A DNA stretch of 64,000 nt from Flexithrix dorotheae DSM 6795 (GTDB lineage: Bacteria; Bacteroidota; Bacteroidia; Cytophagales; Flammeovirgaceae), in assembly GCF_000379765.1 (NCBI RefSeq), contig NZ_KB903443.1, positions 558,882-622,881 of the forward strand, written 5' to 3'. Both the position numbers and the translations under genes were made by a program. The notes beneath the pieces are model-generated. The model worked only from the letters and a program-made list of their open reading frames with translations. It made no database searches and had not been told where the DNA came from. Shown piece after piece: positions 15,284-24,623 of the stretch (the first letter of the stretch is position 1; the number at the start of each line of letters is the position of its first letter).

Positions 15284-17941
15284 ATGAAAAATACTTCCCC
15301 TCCAAAACTTATTCTACGATTTTTTAAATGGTTTTGTCATCCTGATTTACATCCTTTTATAGAAGGCGATTTATTAGAAATTCACAAAGAAAATGTAGCG
15401 AAATCAGGAAAGAGAAAAGCCGATATACAGTTTGCTACAGATGTTTTTTTACTTTTCAGACCAAGTATAATCAAACCATTGACAGGATATCACAAATTAA
15501 ATCAATATGACATGTTTAAAAATTATTTCAAAGTTAGTGTTCGAAATCTTTTAAAGTATAAGGCCTTTTCATTTATCAATATATTCGGATTAGCTGCATC
15601 GATGTCCATTTGTCTTTTGATTATTCTAATGTTAGCGGATCAAAAAAGTTATGACCAGTTTCATACGAAAAAAGACAGAATTTATCGTATTCTTAACAAA
15701 AGAGTCAACCATAGTAATACTTATGCTACAGTACCTTTTCCTATAGCTTCAACGCTCAAAAGTGATTATCCGGCAGTGGAAGAAGCAACAAGTCTGAGAA
15801 GAGGGTTTGGTGGAGATGCCCATTATAATGAAAAACATGCTGAAATACGGGGTTATTTTACTGATCCTGGTTTTTTAAAAATTTTTAACTACGATTTAGA
15901 AGCAGGTGATCCATTTACCGCAATGGATAATCCAAACACAATTGTAATTTCTAAAAAAACTGCATTGCTGTTATTTGCAGAAGAAAATCCTATTGGGAAA
16001 ACTATTGACTTTACCAGTAGAGGGCTAGATTATTTTACGGAAGAAGGAAATGAACCAACGGATTGGGGCAACTATACCGTCACAGGAGTATTAGCCCAAA
16101 ATACTTATAAAACCCATCTTGAATTCGATGTTTTAGTTTCATCATCTTCCATTCCTCATTTGGCACAACAGGAAAAAATAAATGACTTGTCAAATAATTG
16201 GGAAAATAATTATATGTCCTATGCTTATGTGCTTTTGAACCCGAAAGCAAGTGAAAAGGACTTAAATATTGCCCTTGGTGATATTGTTGCGAAAAAATTT
16301 AGTGACAATGAAAACCTGAAAGGATCTGAATTAATGTCTCAATCTTTGGAAAAAATCACACCAGGTCCGGCATTAGGAAATGAACCTATAACAAGACTGC
16401 CTCTTTTTGTTTATTATATTCTTTCATCTCTGGCATTGGTCATTATGATCTCAGCATGTCTAAATTATACAAATTTGTCAGTGGCAAGAGCTGTAACCAG
16501 ATCGAAAGAGATTGGAGTAAGGAAAGTAATTGGAGCAAAAAGAATGCATTTAATTTTTCAATTACTAAGCGAATCTATAATTACCTCATTTCTTGCGCTT
16601 GTCTTGGCCAACATTATCTTGATTTTTGTAAAATCTGCCTTTTTAGGACTTTGGATGAATAATTATTTAAATTTTGACCTTTCTGCAAATGTCTATGTAT
16701 ATCTTATTTTTTTGATTTTTAGCATTCTGATTGGGTTAATCTCCGGAATTTTTCCTGCATTAGTACTTTCCAGGTATAATCCAATAAAAGCATTAAAAAA
16801 GGAAGGGATATTACAACTTGGTAATTTGGGTATTCGAAAGGTTCTTAATATTATCCAGTTTGTATTTTCACTTGTGTTTATTATAACGTCTTTGGTGGTT
16901 TATAACCAGTTCAAATATTTCATGAATTTTGAATATGGCTTCAACCCAAAAAATGTTCTAAATATTAATTTACAAAGTACTGATTTCCAATTATTAAAAA
17001 GCAGCCTAAGCAGTATCCCGGAAGTTTTAGATATAACAGGATGCGCATATCTTCCTGCCACTGGCCGGAATGATAATACGAGCCTGGCTAAATATGGGAC
17101 TAAGGAATTTATAAGCGCTATTCATGTTAAGGTAGATGAAAATTTTATAAAGACCCTGGAATTAAATCTACTGGCCGGAAGAAATCTGCCATTGCCAGGA
17201 GAAGGAAGTAGTGATCAGATAATAGTCAACGAAGCAATGGTAAGAGCTTTTGGATATGATAGCCCAAGTGCCATTCTTGGAGAATCCTTTGAAGAGAGAG
17301 GTGGAAACACCATACAGATTGTGGGAGTGATTGAAGATTTTACTTTTCAATTACTTTTTTCAAAGCGTCCTACAGGTGCTGTTGTTTTAAGGAATGACCC
17401 TGATGGATTTAAAATTGCCAGTCTAAAAGTTAGTACCAAAAACCCAGAAATTATCTCAAAACTTGAAGAAAAATGGGAAACCATTGATCCTATTCATCCT
17501 TTAAAATATGAATATTATGAAGATAAATTAGCTAATAATAATAAGGGCATTTTTGATATTGTCTCCATTATTGGTTTCATGGCTTTTTTGGCAATTACCA
17601 TAGCCTGCCTTGGATTGTTAGGAATGGCTATTTATACAACTGAAAGACGAACAAAAGAAATTGGAATCAGAAAAGTGCTAGGTGCTAATAGTTTGATTCT
17701 GACCTACTTACTTTCAAAAGAATTCTTATTTATTTTGATAATGTCTATTCTAATTGCTGCTCCGTTAAGCTACTTTTTAAATCAATTTTGGCTGGACTTT
17801 CTAGTTGAAAAAGTTGACTTTGGTTTCGGCACTGTGTTCATTGGTTCTATGCTGTTATTAACGCTTGGTTTGTTTACCATTGGATCACAGGTATTACGGC
17901 TTTCAAACCAAAATCCGGTTGATTCGCTTAGAAATGAGTAA
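15284..17941 (+). CDS. ABC transporter permease, MacB/FtsX type with N-terminal prefix domain
   Basis: The protein is 885 residues. A soluble prefix (about 1-70) with FKWFCHPDLHPFIEGDLLE is the permease prefix domain common in Bacteroidota FtsX-like permeases. Then comes a first transmembrane helix near 95-115, a periplasmic MacB-core-like domain, three helices near 365-500, a second MacB-core domain, and three C-terminal helices near 765-870. The conserved cytoplasmic motif KEIGVRKVIGA (about 408-418) recurs as KEIGIRKVLGA (about 793-803), marking two FtsX modules. Such proteins usually work with an ATPase in exporting lipids, peptides or antimicrobial compounds. No ATPase or PadR regulator gene is adjacent here, so the substrate is unknown. 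Confidence 0.88.
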   Translation: MKNTSPPKLILRFFKWFCHPDLHPFIEGDLLEIHKENVAKSGKRKADIQFATDVFLLFRPSIIKPLTGYHKLNQYDMFKNYFKVSVRNLLKYKAFSFINIFGLAASMSICLLIILMLADQKSYDQFHTKKDRIYRILNKRVNHSNTYATVPFPIASTLKSDYPAVEEATSLRRGFGGDAHYNEKHAEIRGYFTDPGFLKIFNYDLEAGDPFTAMDNPNTIVISKKTALLLFAEENPIGKTIDFTSRGLDYFTEEGNEPTDWGNYTVTGVLAQNTYKTHLEFDVLVSSSSIPHLAQQEKINDLSNNWENNYMSYAYVLLNPKASEKDLNIALGDIVAKKFSDNENLKGSELMSQSLEKITPGPALGNEPITRLPLFVYYILSSLALVIMISACLNYTNLSVARAVTRSKEIGVRKVIGAKRMHLIFQLLSESIITSFLALVLANIILIFVKSAFLGLWMNNYLNFDLSANVYVYLIFLIFSILIGLISGIFPALVLSRYNPIKALKKEGILQLGNLGIRKVLNIIQFVFSLVFIITSLVVYNQFKYFMNFEYGFNPKNVLNINLQSTDFQLLKSSLSSIPEVLDITGCAYLPATGRNDNTSLAKYGTKEFISAIHVKVDENFIKTLELNLLAGRNLPLPGEGSSDQIIVNEAMVRAFGYDSPSAILGESFEERGGNTIQIVGVIEDFTFQLLFSKRPTGAVVLRNDPDGFKIASLKVSTKNPEIISKLEEKWETIDPIHPLKYEYYEDKLANNNKGIFDIVSIIGFMAFLAITIACLGLLGMAIYTTERRTKEIGIRKVLGANSLILTYLLSKEFLFILIMSILIAAPLSYFLNQFWLDFLVEKVDFGFGTVFIGSMLLLTLGLFTIGSQVLRLSNQNPVDSLRNE

Positions 17942-18060
17942 CAGAATCATAAGATTTTTCCTTTTTCCTAAGTTGCTAGGAATAACCAAAAAACGTTTAT
18001 AGAAACTTCATCAAGGCCATAAAATTGAAATTATCATTTTCAATCCCTAATGATTACGGT

Positions 18061-18801
18061 TTATAAAGTATCCAAAACCTTCTCCCCTTTCAGTCCAATC
18101 CGCCTTCTGGTTTCTTCAGTGAGATATTTCTTTTGATCAATTTGTTGAGGCTGATCTTTGGCACAAAAATAACTGTGGATACTTCTGCGGTCCTTATTTG
18201 TTTGATTGGTTGTCCCTCCATGCCAAACATGGGAATTAAAAATAAAAACAGAACCCGCTGGAGCCTGAATCAATATTTGATCGGGATGAGGTTGCATAGG
18301 ATCTTCCATTGCCTCTTCTGGTAGTTTACTTGATTTGTGGGTTCCGGGAACGATACGTGTAGCGCCATTATCAGGGGTAAAATCATCCAATAACCAAATG
18401 GTATTGCAAACTTTATAAGTCCCGTTGACCACCGCATTTTTCCAGTCTACATGGAGTTTTTGAAGTCCTTTGCCAGGTTTGGCAGCCCGATAATTTAATG
18501 AGGACAGTTTATAATCTATTCCCAAAACGGCTTCTATTCCAGCCAATACCTTAGGATGAGTATACAATATATCAAAAACTTCTCCTTTGTTTACCAAATC
18601 AGCCAGGCGGTCTGCTCCATCTTCCTTGGGATGCCGAATGTATTTCGATTCCACCAATTCGGCACCAGCACGTTCACCTTCTGCATTCAATAAATCATCA
18701 ATTCGATGATTAAGGTTTTTCACTTCCTCATCTGTCAGTAATTTTCCTAAACCAACATATCCATTTTTATCCAGGAACTCTTTTTCTTCACCTGTCAGCA
18801 T
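18061..18801 (-). CDS. Phytanoyl-CoA dioxygenase (PhyH) family oxygenase
   Basis: The protein is 246 residues, a normal length for bacterial PhyH proteins. The Fe(II) ligands are visible as HVD (H117, D119) and H194 in HVWHGGT, and an Arg near 205 could hold 2-oxoglutarate. The core is a double-stranded beta helix. Family members hydroxylate small molecules or lipids in the cytoplasm. The real substrate cannot be told from the sequence. The gene converges with the ABC permease gene and diverges from the small exported protein gene at 18888. Confidence 0.85.
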   Translation of the reverse strand: MLTGEEKEFLDKNGYVGLGKLLTDEEVKNLNHRIDDLLNAEGERAGAELVESKYIRHPKEDGADRLADLVNKGEVFDILYTHPKVLAGIEAVLGIDYKLSSLNYRAAKPGKGLQKLHVDWKNAVVNGTYKVCNTIWLLDDFTPDNGATRIVPGTHKSSKLPEEAMEDPMQPHPDQILIQAPAGSVFIFNSHVWHGGTTNQTNKDRRSIHSYFCAKDQPQQIDQKKYLTEETRRRIGLKGEKVLDTL

Positions 18802-18887
18802 GTTTTTACTTATTTAATTGATAAATTGCTTTTTCAACTAGAAAGTAAAGAAAATATCTGAACAATTTCCAGCAATCCAGACAGAAT

Positions 18888-19454
18888 TTGAGCTTTAAAA
18901 TATTACTTTTTTGTTTTACATTTTTAATAAATAATCCTTCCAAAGGACAATCTGAAGATACTTGTAAACTGCATTTCAGTAGCATCGAACTTGAAAGTAT
19001 TGTTTTCCCAAATTTTGAATTGACAAGTTACTATTTCCCCATCAAAGACAAATTTGGAGAGCATGTTGATTTCAACGAAAAATTAACCAAAAACCAAATT
19101 TATATTCAACTGGCTCAAAGTCTTCCCTCCTATTCCTTCATAATCAAAAATAAAGAAAAAGTGGTGTTGGAAATTATGCTTTTCCAGCAATATGTAGGTT
19201 CGGAAAATACGTTCACATTTAAACTGTGTGATTTGAGGAATGGACAAACAAGGGAAATCCGGAGCAATTTTTCAGGCGATATCTCAATGCATCGAGCCAA
19301 CGAATTGATTGAATTGAAATTAGACCCTTATGCCAGAATTATGAACCTGGCCAATATTGGTTCGGAAATTTATTTTGATGGTCGTAGTTTTAATATATTA
19401 GATTACGAAACCATTAAGCAGGATATAATTAAACAGGTAGAGGAAAGTTTATAA
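18888..19454 (+). CDS. Small exported hypothetical protein
   Basis: The open frame starts with TTG at 18888-18890 and would encode 188 residues: a signal peptide of about 20 residues ending near SKGQ, followed by a mostly beta-rich soluble part. No ATG lies upstream in frame near enough, so TTG is the best start, though it is uncertain. I recognise no family. It diverges from the PhyH gene, with 86 bp between them, and converges with the MFS gene. The region looks coding because the frame stays open with a plausible signal peptide, but function is unknown. Confidence 0.55.
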   Translation: MSFKILLFCFTFLINNPSKGQSEDTCKLHFSSIELESIVFPNFELTSYYFPIKDKFGEHVDFNEKLTKNQIYIQLAQSLPSYSFIIKNKEKVVLEIMLFQQYVGSENTFTFKLCDLRNGQTREIRSNFSGDISMHRANELIELKLDPYARIMNLANIGSEIYFDGRSFNILDYETIKQDIIKQVEESL

Positions 19455-19493
19455 AAAACAAATTTCTCTTTAACTTCTGAATAATCTATCGAT

Positions 19494-20765
19494 CTACTCC
19501 AACTCCGGATTAACTTTAATTTCCTCCACTTTCCCTACCAAAAATAAATAAGACATTAATCCAATAAAGGCCAATGCAGCTACAAAGGCTAATGCAGGTC
19601 TAAAATCACCATCATTGGCCAGATAACCTATTGCCACTGGGGTAATCACTGCGGATAAACCACCAATAAAATTGAAACAGCCTCCAATGAGCCCAACCAT
19701 ATTTTTAGGTGCCAATAAAGATACAAAAACCCAGGAAATGGAAGCCAGACCATTTCCAAAAAAAGTAATGGATAAGAAAACCGTAACCCATGTAGTACTG
19801 GTCACATAATTTGCCCCTATAATTGAACTGGAAAGTAATAACCCAGTCACAATCGGTGCTTTCCTGGCCATTTCATTGGAAACGCCTTTTCTAACCAGAA
19901 AATCAGACACAAAACCTGATAACAAAATGCCAAAAAATGCAGCCAAAAATGGAATAGAAGCCAAAAATCCGGTGTTCAGACTGCTCAGACCCCTGTATTC
20001 TTCCAGATAAGTGGGAAACCAGGTGAGGAAAAACATAATGGTTCCCCCTAAGCAAAACTGGCCAATGTAAATTCCCCAAAGTTTTCTATTGGTAAAAGCA
20101 ATTCTTAGATTCTTAAGACTTACCACTGCCTGAGGAGAATTGCTAGTAGTTTTTGGTTCAACTTCCGTTTCCTCAGTAGATTCCTTTTTCTCCCGATAGG
20201 CCAGAAACCAGACAATTGCCCAAATTATTCCGATTAATCCTGAAACTACAAATAAGCCTCTCCATCCGAAATATTCCTGAATTACGGCTAAAACCGGCAT
20301 TAAAAAAGCTAAGCCGATAAATTGACCAGAGGTATAAACCGCAATGGCACCTGCCCGTTCTTCGGCAGGAAACCAATTGGTCACAATTTTATTGTTGGCA
20401 GGATAAGAAGGTGCTTCAAAAAAACCAATCGCCATCCTGCAACCCACCAAAGCGGACAAAGAGCTGACCATTCCCTGCACAATAGTAGCCAATGACCAGA
20501 TTACCAGTATGGCAGGATACAAAATTCTAATTTTCACAAGGTCAACCAACATTCCACCAGGAATTTGCATGAATGAATAGGTCCAGGCAAAAGCAGAAAA
20601 TATTATACCCATTTCGATCTTATCCAGTGCTAAATCACTGGAAATTGCACTTGCAGCTACTGAAATATTAGTGCGGTCCATGTAATTGATCACTACACTA
20701 ATGAAGATAAGGGCCAAAACCGAAAACTTTTTTTTGTTCCCTTTTTTGAGTTTGGAAGAATTCAT
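19494..20765 (-). CDS. MFS transporter of the anion:cation symporter (sugar acid) family
   Basis: The protein is 423 residues with twelve predicted helices. The first helix ends in MDRTNISVA, a hallmark of the ACS group that takes up glucarate, galactonate and similar sugar acids. A central cytoplasmic loop rich in charged residues lies near 190-215. It begins 43 bp after a mandelate racemase family gene whose product would act on a sugar acid, so it is likely the uptake system for that enzyme's substrate (inference). The GntR regulator at the head of the operon probably controls both. Confidence 0.87.
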   Translation of the reverse strand: MNSSKLKKGNKKKFSVLALIFISVVINYMDRTNISVAASAISSDLALDKIEMGIIFSAFAWTYSFMQIPGGMLVDLVKIRILYPAILVIWSLATIVQGMVSSLSALVGCRMAIGFFEAPSYPANNKIVTNWFPAEERAGAIAVYTSGQFIGLAFLMPVLAVIQEYFGWRGLFVVSGLIGIIWAIVWFLAYREKKESTEETEVEPKTTSNSPQAVVSLKNLRIAFTNRKLWGIYIGQFCLGGTIMFFLTWFPTYLEEYRGLSSLNTGFLASIPFLAAFFGILLSGFVSDFLVRKGVSNEMARKAPIVTGLLLSSSIIGANYVTSTTWVTVFLSITFFGNGLASISWVFVSLLAPKNMVGLIGGCFNFIGGLSAVITPVAIGYLANDGDFRPALAFVAALAFIGLMSYLFLVGKVEEIKVNPELE

Positions 20766-20808
20766 CGGATTTTACATTTTGCAGGTTGGGTGTGATTTAA
20801 ATTGCGAC

Positions 20809-21963
20809 TTACCAGTTGGTGTATGAACCATCAGGTTTGGCCAGTCTTGGAGGCTCCCAATAGCGAAATTGCAAATCTTTGATTTCCTCTTCATTCACAT
20901 CAATCCCAAGCCCTGGCTTATCATTCACCTGATACCCGTTATTTTCAACCAAAGGCCGGTTTGTAAAAAAACGATCATAATCACTCATATCTCCATCATA
21001 AGGAGGTAATTCCAGCCAAGCAAAATTGGGAATTGCAGCACAATAGTGAATAGAGGCAGCTGTACAAATCGGGCTAAGGGGATTATGCGGCATCATGTCA
21101 ATATATTTCGACTCGCACATAGCGGCCACTTTCATGGCTTCCGTAAACCCTCCGGCATTACATATATCAATTCGCCCAAAACTGGTTAAACCAGACTCTA
21201 TGTAGGGGGCAAAATCCCATTTGCTGGTCAATTCTTCCCCAACTGCAAAAGGCACATCAACCATGGATCGCAATGTCTGGTAAGCGGTTATCGATTCATC
21301 TCGTATGGGTTCTTCAATAAAATCTATGGTACCTGCAGGCATTCTCTGGCAAAAAGAAACGGCTTCAGCTACAGATAATCTATGGTGATAATCAATACCC
21401 AATACCACATCATTTCCAAGTACTTCCCTTGCTTTTGTAAACCAGTAAGATGATTTGGCTATAGATTTTCGGGTATCAAACTCAGTAACCACACCCGCTT
21501 TTCCATTTTCACCGGCAGTAGATCGCATTACCGTCCAGCCAGCTTCTTTTTTCTGTTTTACGTCCTCTATAAATGCCTCTCCAAAATCCAGTGTAGTGGT
21601 CACAAACAAAGGAATCGTGTCTCTTTGTTTTCCCCCAAGCAATTGGTAAACAGGAAGATTTAGATATTTCCCGTACACATCATATAAGGCAATATCGATG
21701 GCAGCAATGGCAGCTGCCAATACTCTTCCCCCTTCGAAATACTGACTTCGGTACATTTCCTGCCAGATGGCATTTATTTGTAAAGGAGACTTTCCAATCA
21801 AAAATTGCTTATAATGGGCTACAGCCCCCATCACTGCCTGTTCCCTCCCGGAAAGTCCGGATTCTCCCCATCCATAAATACCCTCATCAGTTTCTACTTT
21901 TACTAAACAAACATTTCGAAAGCCCGCCCAAAATGCATAAGTTTTGATATCTGTTATTTTCAT
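20809..21963 (-). CDS. Mandelate racemase/enolase superfamily sugar-acid dehydratase
   Basis: About 384 residues from the second Met (ATG at 21961-21963). An alternative start two codons earlier at 21969 is equally open. The capping domain (about 1-125) is followed by a TIM barrel. Counted from the 21969 Met, metal ligands appear as D193 in GIDYHHR, E219/E220 in FIEEPI and E245/E246 in VGEELTSKWD, with catalytic H195 and H295 (MMPHNPLSP). The D-x-H pair at 193-195 is as in galactonate-type dehydratases. The likely reaction is dehydration of an aldonic acid to a 2-keto-3-deoxy acid. The exact sugar acid is not determinable here. Confidence 0.85.
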   Translation of the reverse strand: MKITDIKTYAFWAGFRNVCLVKVETDEGIYGWGESGLSGREQAVMGAVAHYKQFLIGKSPLQINAIWQEMYRSQYFEGGRVLAAAIAAIDIALYDVYGKYLNLPVYQLLGGKQRDTIPLFVTTTLDFGEAFIEDVKQKKEAGWTVMRSTAGENGKAGVVTEFDTRKSIAKSSYWFTKAREVLGNDVVLGIDYHHRLSVAEAVSFCQRMPAGTIDFIEEPIRDESITAYQTLRSMVDVPFAVGEELTSKWDFAPYIESGLTSFGRIDICNAGGFTEAMKVAAMCESKYIDMMPHNPLSPICTAASIHYCAAIPNFAWLELPPYDGDMSDYDRFFTNRPLVENNGYQVNDKPGLGIDVNEEEIKDLQFRYWEPPRLAKPDGSYTNW

Positions 21964-21985
21964 AATCATATTTAGGTTTCAGATA

Positions 21986-21998
21986 TTTAAATAAATAC
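21986..21998. promoter_or_regulatory. Possible GntR operator copy upstream of the dehydratase gene
   Basis: TTTAAATAAATAC occurs here, 23-35 bp before the dehydratase start, and again at 22757-22769 at the start of the GntR gene in the same orientation. A shared 13-mer could be an operator, but it is AT-rich and may be chance. Confidence 0.3.
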
Positions 21999-22050
21999 CT
22001 GCCTCATTATCAGATGGTTAATTTTATTTATTTAACTAGCTTTATCAATA

Positions 22051-22752
22051 TTATCTTCTTAATAACTTGGTGAAATAATCTCCTCCATTTTTTATATGGC
22101 GTGTCAATACCTCTGTTGCTTCCTGTTTATTACCAGATTTTAGTTTTTCCATTAATTGATCGTGCTCTCTTAAAACACCTTCAATTCTGGATTTGCTAAT
22201 TGGCAAATTCCCATGGGACGCTACCAGAATTAACCTCTTGTTTTTCCAAAGTTCTACTGCACTCTGATTATAATGATGACGGTACATTTCCCAGTGAAAA
22301 GCTGTATCCAGATCCCGAAAAGAAATAAAATCCTTTTGGTCAGCCTGTTTCATCTGCAATTGAATTTGCTCAAGCCTGGTCATTTGATCTTCGGTAAATT
22401 CCTCAATGAAAAAGGTCAGCAGATAAGGTTCCAGTAGCTGAAGTATTTCAAATACATCCCGCATCATGGCATATTCAAATTCAGTAACCCTTGCTCCGCT
22501 ATTCTTCTGTGAGGTTACAAAACCCTCACCTTCCAATTGCTTGAGCGCCTCCCTCACCGGATTGATACTGGTATAATATCTCTCAGCTAATTTGGTGGTA
22601 ACCAATCTATCTCCACTTACAAAAACACCTCTGGAAATATCTCCAAGTAAGCGTGTATAAACACTTTCATCGTCCCCAAATGGCAGGGTAATCAATAGCT
22701 TTTTATTTGCTTTCAATTTATTATTATGTGTTAAAGGCTTAAAATTACACAT
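22051..22752 (-). CDS. GntR family regulator, FadR/FCD subfamily
   Basis: A winged helix-turn-helix near the N-terminus (TTKLAERYYTSINPVREALKQL) is followed by an all-helical FCD domain. The usual FCD metal or ligand residues are visible: the Asp and His of DLDTAFHWEM, the His of LREHDQLM, and the His of TRHIKNGG. FCD regulators bind small organic acids such as sugar acids. I place the start at the ATG near 22752. A longer frame to 22782 adds ten hydrophobic residues that do not look like part of a regulator. It heads the operon with the dehydratase and the MFS transporter and probably represses it until a sugar acid is present (inference). Confidence 0.83.
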   Translation of the reverse strand: MCNFKPLTHNNKLKANKKLLITLPFGDDESVYTRLLGDISRGVFVSGDRLVTTKLAERYYTSINPVREALKQLEGEGFVTSQKNSGARVTEFEYAMMRDVFEILQLLEPYLLTFFIEEFTEDQMTRLEQIQLQMKQADQKDFISFRDLDTAFHWEMYRHHYNQSAVELWKNKRLILVASHGNLPISKSRIEGVLREHDQLMEKLKSGNKQEATEVLTRHIKNGGDYFTKLLRR

Positions 22753-22756
22753 AATT

Positions 22757-22769
22757 TTTAAATAAATAC
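22757..22769. promoter_or_regulatory. Possible GntR operator copy at its own gene
   Basis: TTTAAATAAATAC is identical to 21986-21998. It lies just upstream of the preferred GntR start codon. Autoregulation would be consistent with this, but the evidence is the repeat alone. Confidence 0.3.
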
Positions 22770-22782
22770 ACACAAACCACAA

Positions 22783-23130
22783 AAAAGTAATTTTTAGTTG
22801 TTAATAATCGCTTTCGGTGCATGGTAATAAAAACAGGCAATTTCCAACCAGGTTGGCGGTAATACCGCAGCTAAATGAACTTCGCTTTTTTGTACCATAG
22901 GATCAATGCTAAGTGGTACAATCAGTAAAATTCAATCTTGTAAAGCTTCTGATCAGATTGGGATAAATGGAACACTAATGCTTATTTAAAAATTGCTTAA
23001 TAAAATTTCAACAATTAATTTTAAGCAGATTACTCAGGTTAGTATGATGTTACAACCTCATTATCAAATGCTTGTGTGATTTACAGCAACACCTATATAA
23101 TATTAAAATAAACACAACAACCCCTTTCCA
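22783..23130. other. Intergenic region between GntR and GH29 genes with palindromes (repeat copy A)
   Basis: Two adjacent perfect palindromes lie at 22844-22868: CCAACCAGGTTGG, then GCGGTAATACCGC sharing one base. A further inverted repeat, TTGTACCA (22890-22897) with TGGTACAA (22914-22921), follows. The 22 bases at 22911-22932 match 25864-25885 at 21 positions. This marks the region as a relative of the intergenic element near 25745. No gene is visible. Confidence 0.6.
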
Positions 23131-24609
23131 ATGAAACGTAATTCATTTAAAAAATTTTTTATTCACCCAATTGCAATTTTTGTTCTTGCTTGTTTAACCA
23201 TAAGCTGTTCGGAAGAAAAGAAGGAAACAAAAGCCCCTGAGCCTGTGTTGCCAGTACCTACAGAGCGACAACTTGCCTGGCACGAGATGGAACAATATGC
23301 ATTTGTGCACTTTACCACCAATACTTTTACCGATAAGGAATGGGGTTATGGTGATGAAAGCCCTGAAATATTCAATCCCACAGCTTTTGATGCCAGTCAG
23401 TGGACCAAAACGATCAAAAATGCCGGATTGAAAGGTTTAATTCTGACTTGTAAACATCATGATGGATTTTGCCTTTGGCCGAGTGAATATACCGAACACT
23501 CTGTAAAAAACAGTCCCTGGGAAAACGGTGAGGGTGATGTAGTGCAAGCGGTAAGAGATGCTTGTGAAAAGGAAGGGTTAAAATTTGGCATTTATCTTTC
23601 TCCATGGGACAGGAACCATCCTGATTATGGAAACCCGGAATATGTGACCTATTACAGAAATCAATTAAAGGAAATTTTTAATAAATACGGACCTGTTTTC
23701 GAAATGTGGTTTGATGGGGCAAACGGAGGAGACGGCTACTATGGCGGAGCCAATGAAACCAGGAAAATTGATAAAGCTAATTATTACGACTGGCCGACTA
23801 CGCTTGAAATGGTGAGGGAAATTGAGCCTCAGATCATATTTTTCAGCGATGCAGGTCCGGATATTCGTTGGGTTGGAAATGAAAGAGGATTCGTGGGCGA
23901 AACCAACTGGAATACAATTAGCACGGATACGCTTTACGCAGGAAAAAGTGGCATTACAGAATTATTAAATACAGGAGCAGAGGGAGGTGAAAATTGGGTG
24001 CCTGCTGAAGTTGATGTTTCAATCCGGCCAGGTTGGTTTTACCATGCCGAGGAAAATGAGAAAGTGAAAACACCCGAAAAATTATTTGAAATTTATCTTA
24101 CCTCTGTGGGAAGAGGTTCTAACTTATTGCTTAACCTTCCACCTGACAGAAGGGGAATTTTGCATGAAAATGATGTAGCGGCATTGGAAGGCTGGAAGAA
24201 AATGCTGGATGAGGCCTTTTCCACCAATTTGGCCGCCAAAAAACCAGCTTCTGCAAGTAATGTCAGAGGAAATGATGAAACTTATTCCGCAGGAAATTTA
24301 ACCGATGGAGATAAAAATACTTACTGGGCTACTGATGATGAAATCACTTCAGCCAGTTTCACAATCGACCTGGAAAGCCCTAAAACAGTAAAATATGTAT
24401 TGGTGCAGGAATTCATCAAACTAGGCCAACGGGTAAAATCATTTGAAATTGAAGTGGAAAAGGACGGAAACTGGCAGAAAGTAGGAAGCGAAACTACCAT
24501 CGGTTACAAAAGAATTATACCAATCGATCCGGTAGAAACTTCGAAAGTCCGGGTAAAAATAACCGACTCAAGGGCATGTCCGCTTATATCTAATGTAGAA
24601 GTTTACTAA
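23131..24609 (+). CDS. GH29 alpha-L-fucosidase lipoprotein with C-terminal F5/8 type C domain
   Basis: The protein is 492 residues. A lipoprotein signal ends at C26 (LTISCS). The GH29 barrel (about 45-345) carries TCKHHDGFCLWPSEY (106-120) and the nucleophile in EMWFDG (D195). The last 130 residues form a discoidin/CBM32-like sandwich (ASNVRG...GDKNTYWATDD...ITDSRACPLISNVEVY). It should be tethered to a membrane on the periplasmic side or cell surface and release L-fucose from glycans. The Gfo/Idh gene follows after 14 bp in the same operon. A sulfatase lies close by on the other strand, which would fit sulfated fucose-containing glycans (inference). Confidence 0.9.
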   Translation: MKRNSFKKFFIHPIAIFVLACLTISCSEEKKETKAPEPVLPVPTERQLAWHEMEQYAFVHFTTNTFTDKEWGYGDESPEIFNPTAFDASQWTKTIKNAGLKGLILTCKHHDGFCLWPSEYTEHSVKNSPWENGEGDVVQAVRDACEKEGLKFGIYLSPWDRNHPDYGNPEYVTYYRNQLKEIFNKYGPVFEMWFDGANGGDGYYGGANETRKIDKANYYDWPTTLEMVREIEPQIIFFSDAGPDIRWVGNERGFVGETNWNTISTDTLYAGKSGITELLNTGAEGGENWVPAEVDVSIRPGWFYHAEENEKVKTPEKLFEIYLTSVGRGSNLLLNLPPDRRGILHENDVAALEGWKKMLDEAFSTNLAAKKPASASNVRGNDETYSAGNLTDGDKNTYWATDDEITSASFTIDLESPKTVKYVLVQEFIKLGQRVKSFEIEVEKDGNWQKVGSETTIGYKRIIPIDPVETSKVRVKITDSRACPLISNVEVY

Positions 24610-24623
24610 AAAAATATGATGAA

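Noticed and set aside
18025-18047. TTGAAA/TTTCAA hairpin between the ABC permease and PhyH genes
   Set aside because: The stem is short and AT-rich with no T-run; too weak to call a terminator.
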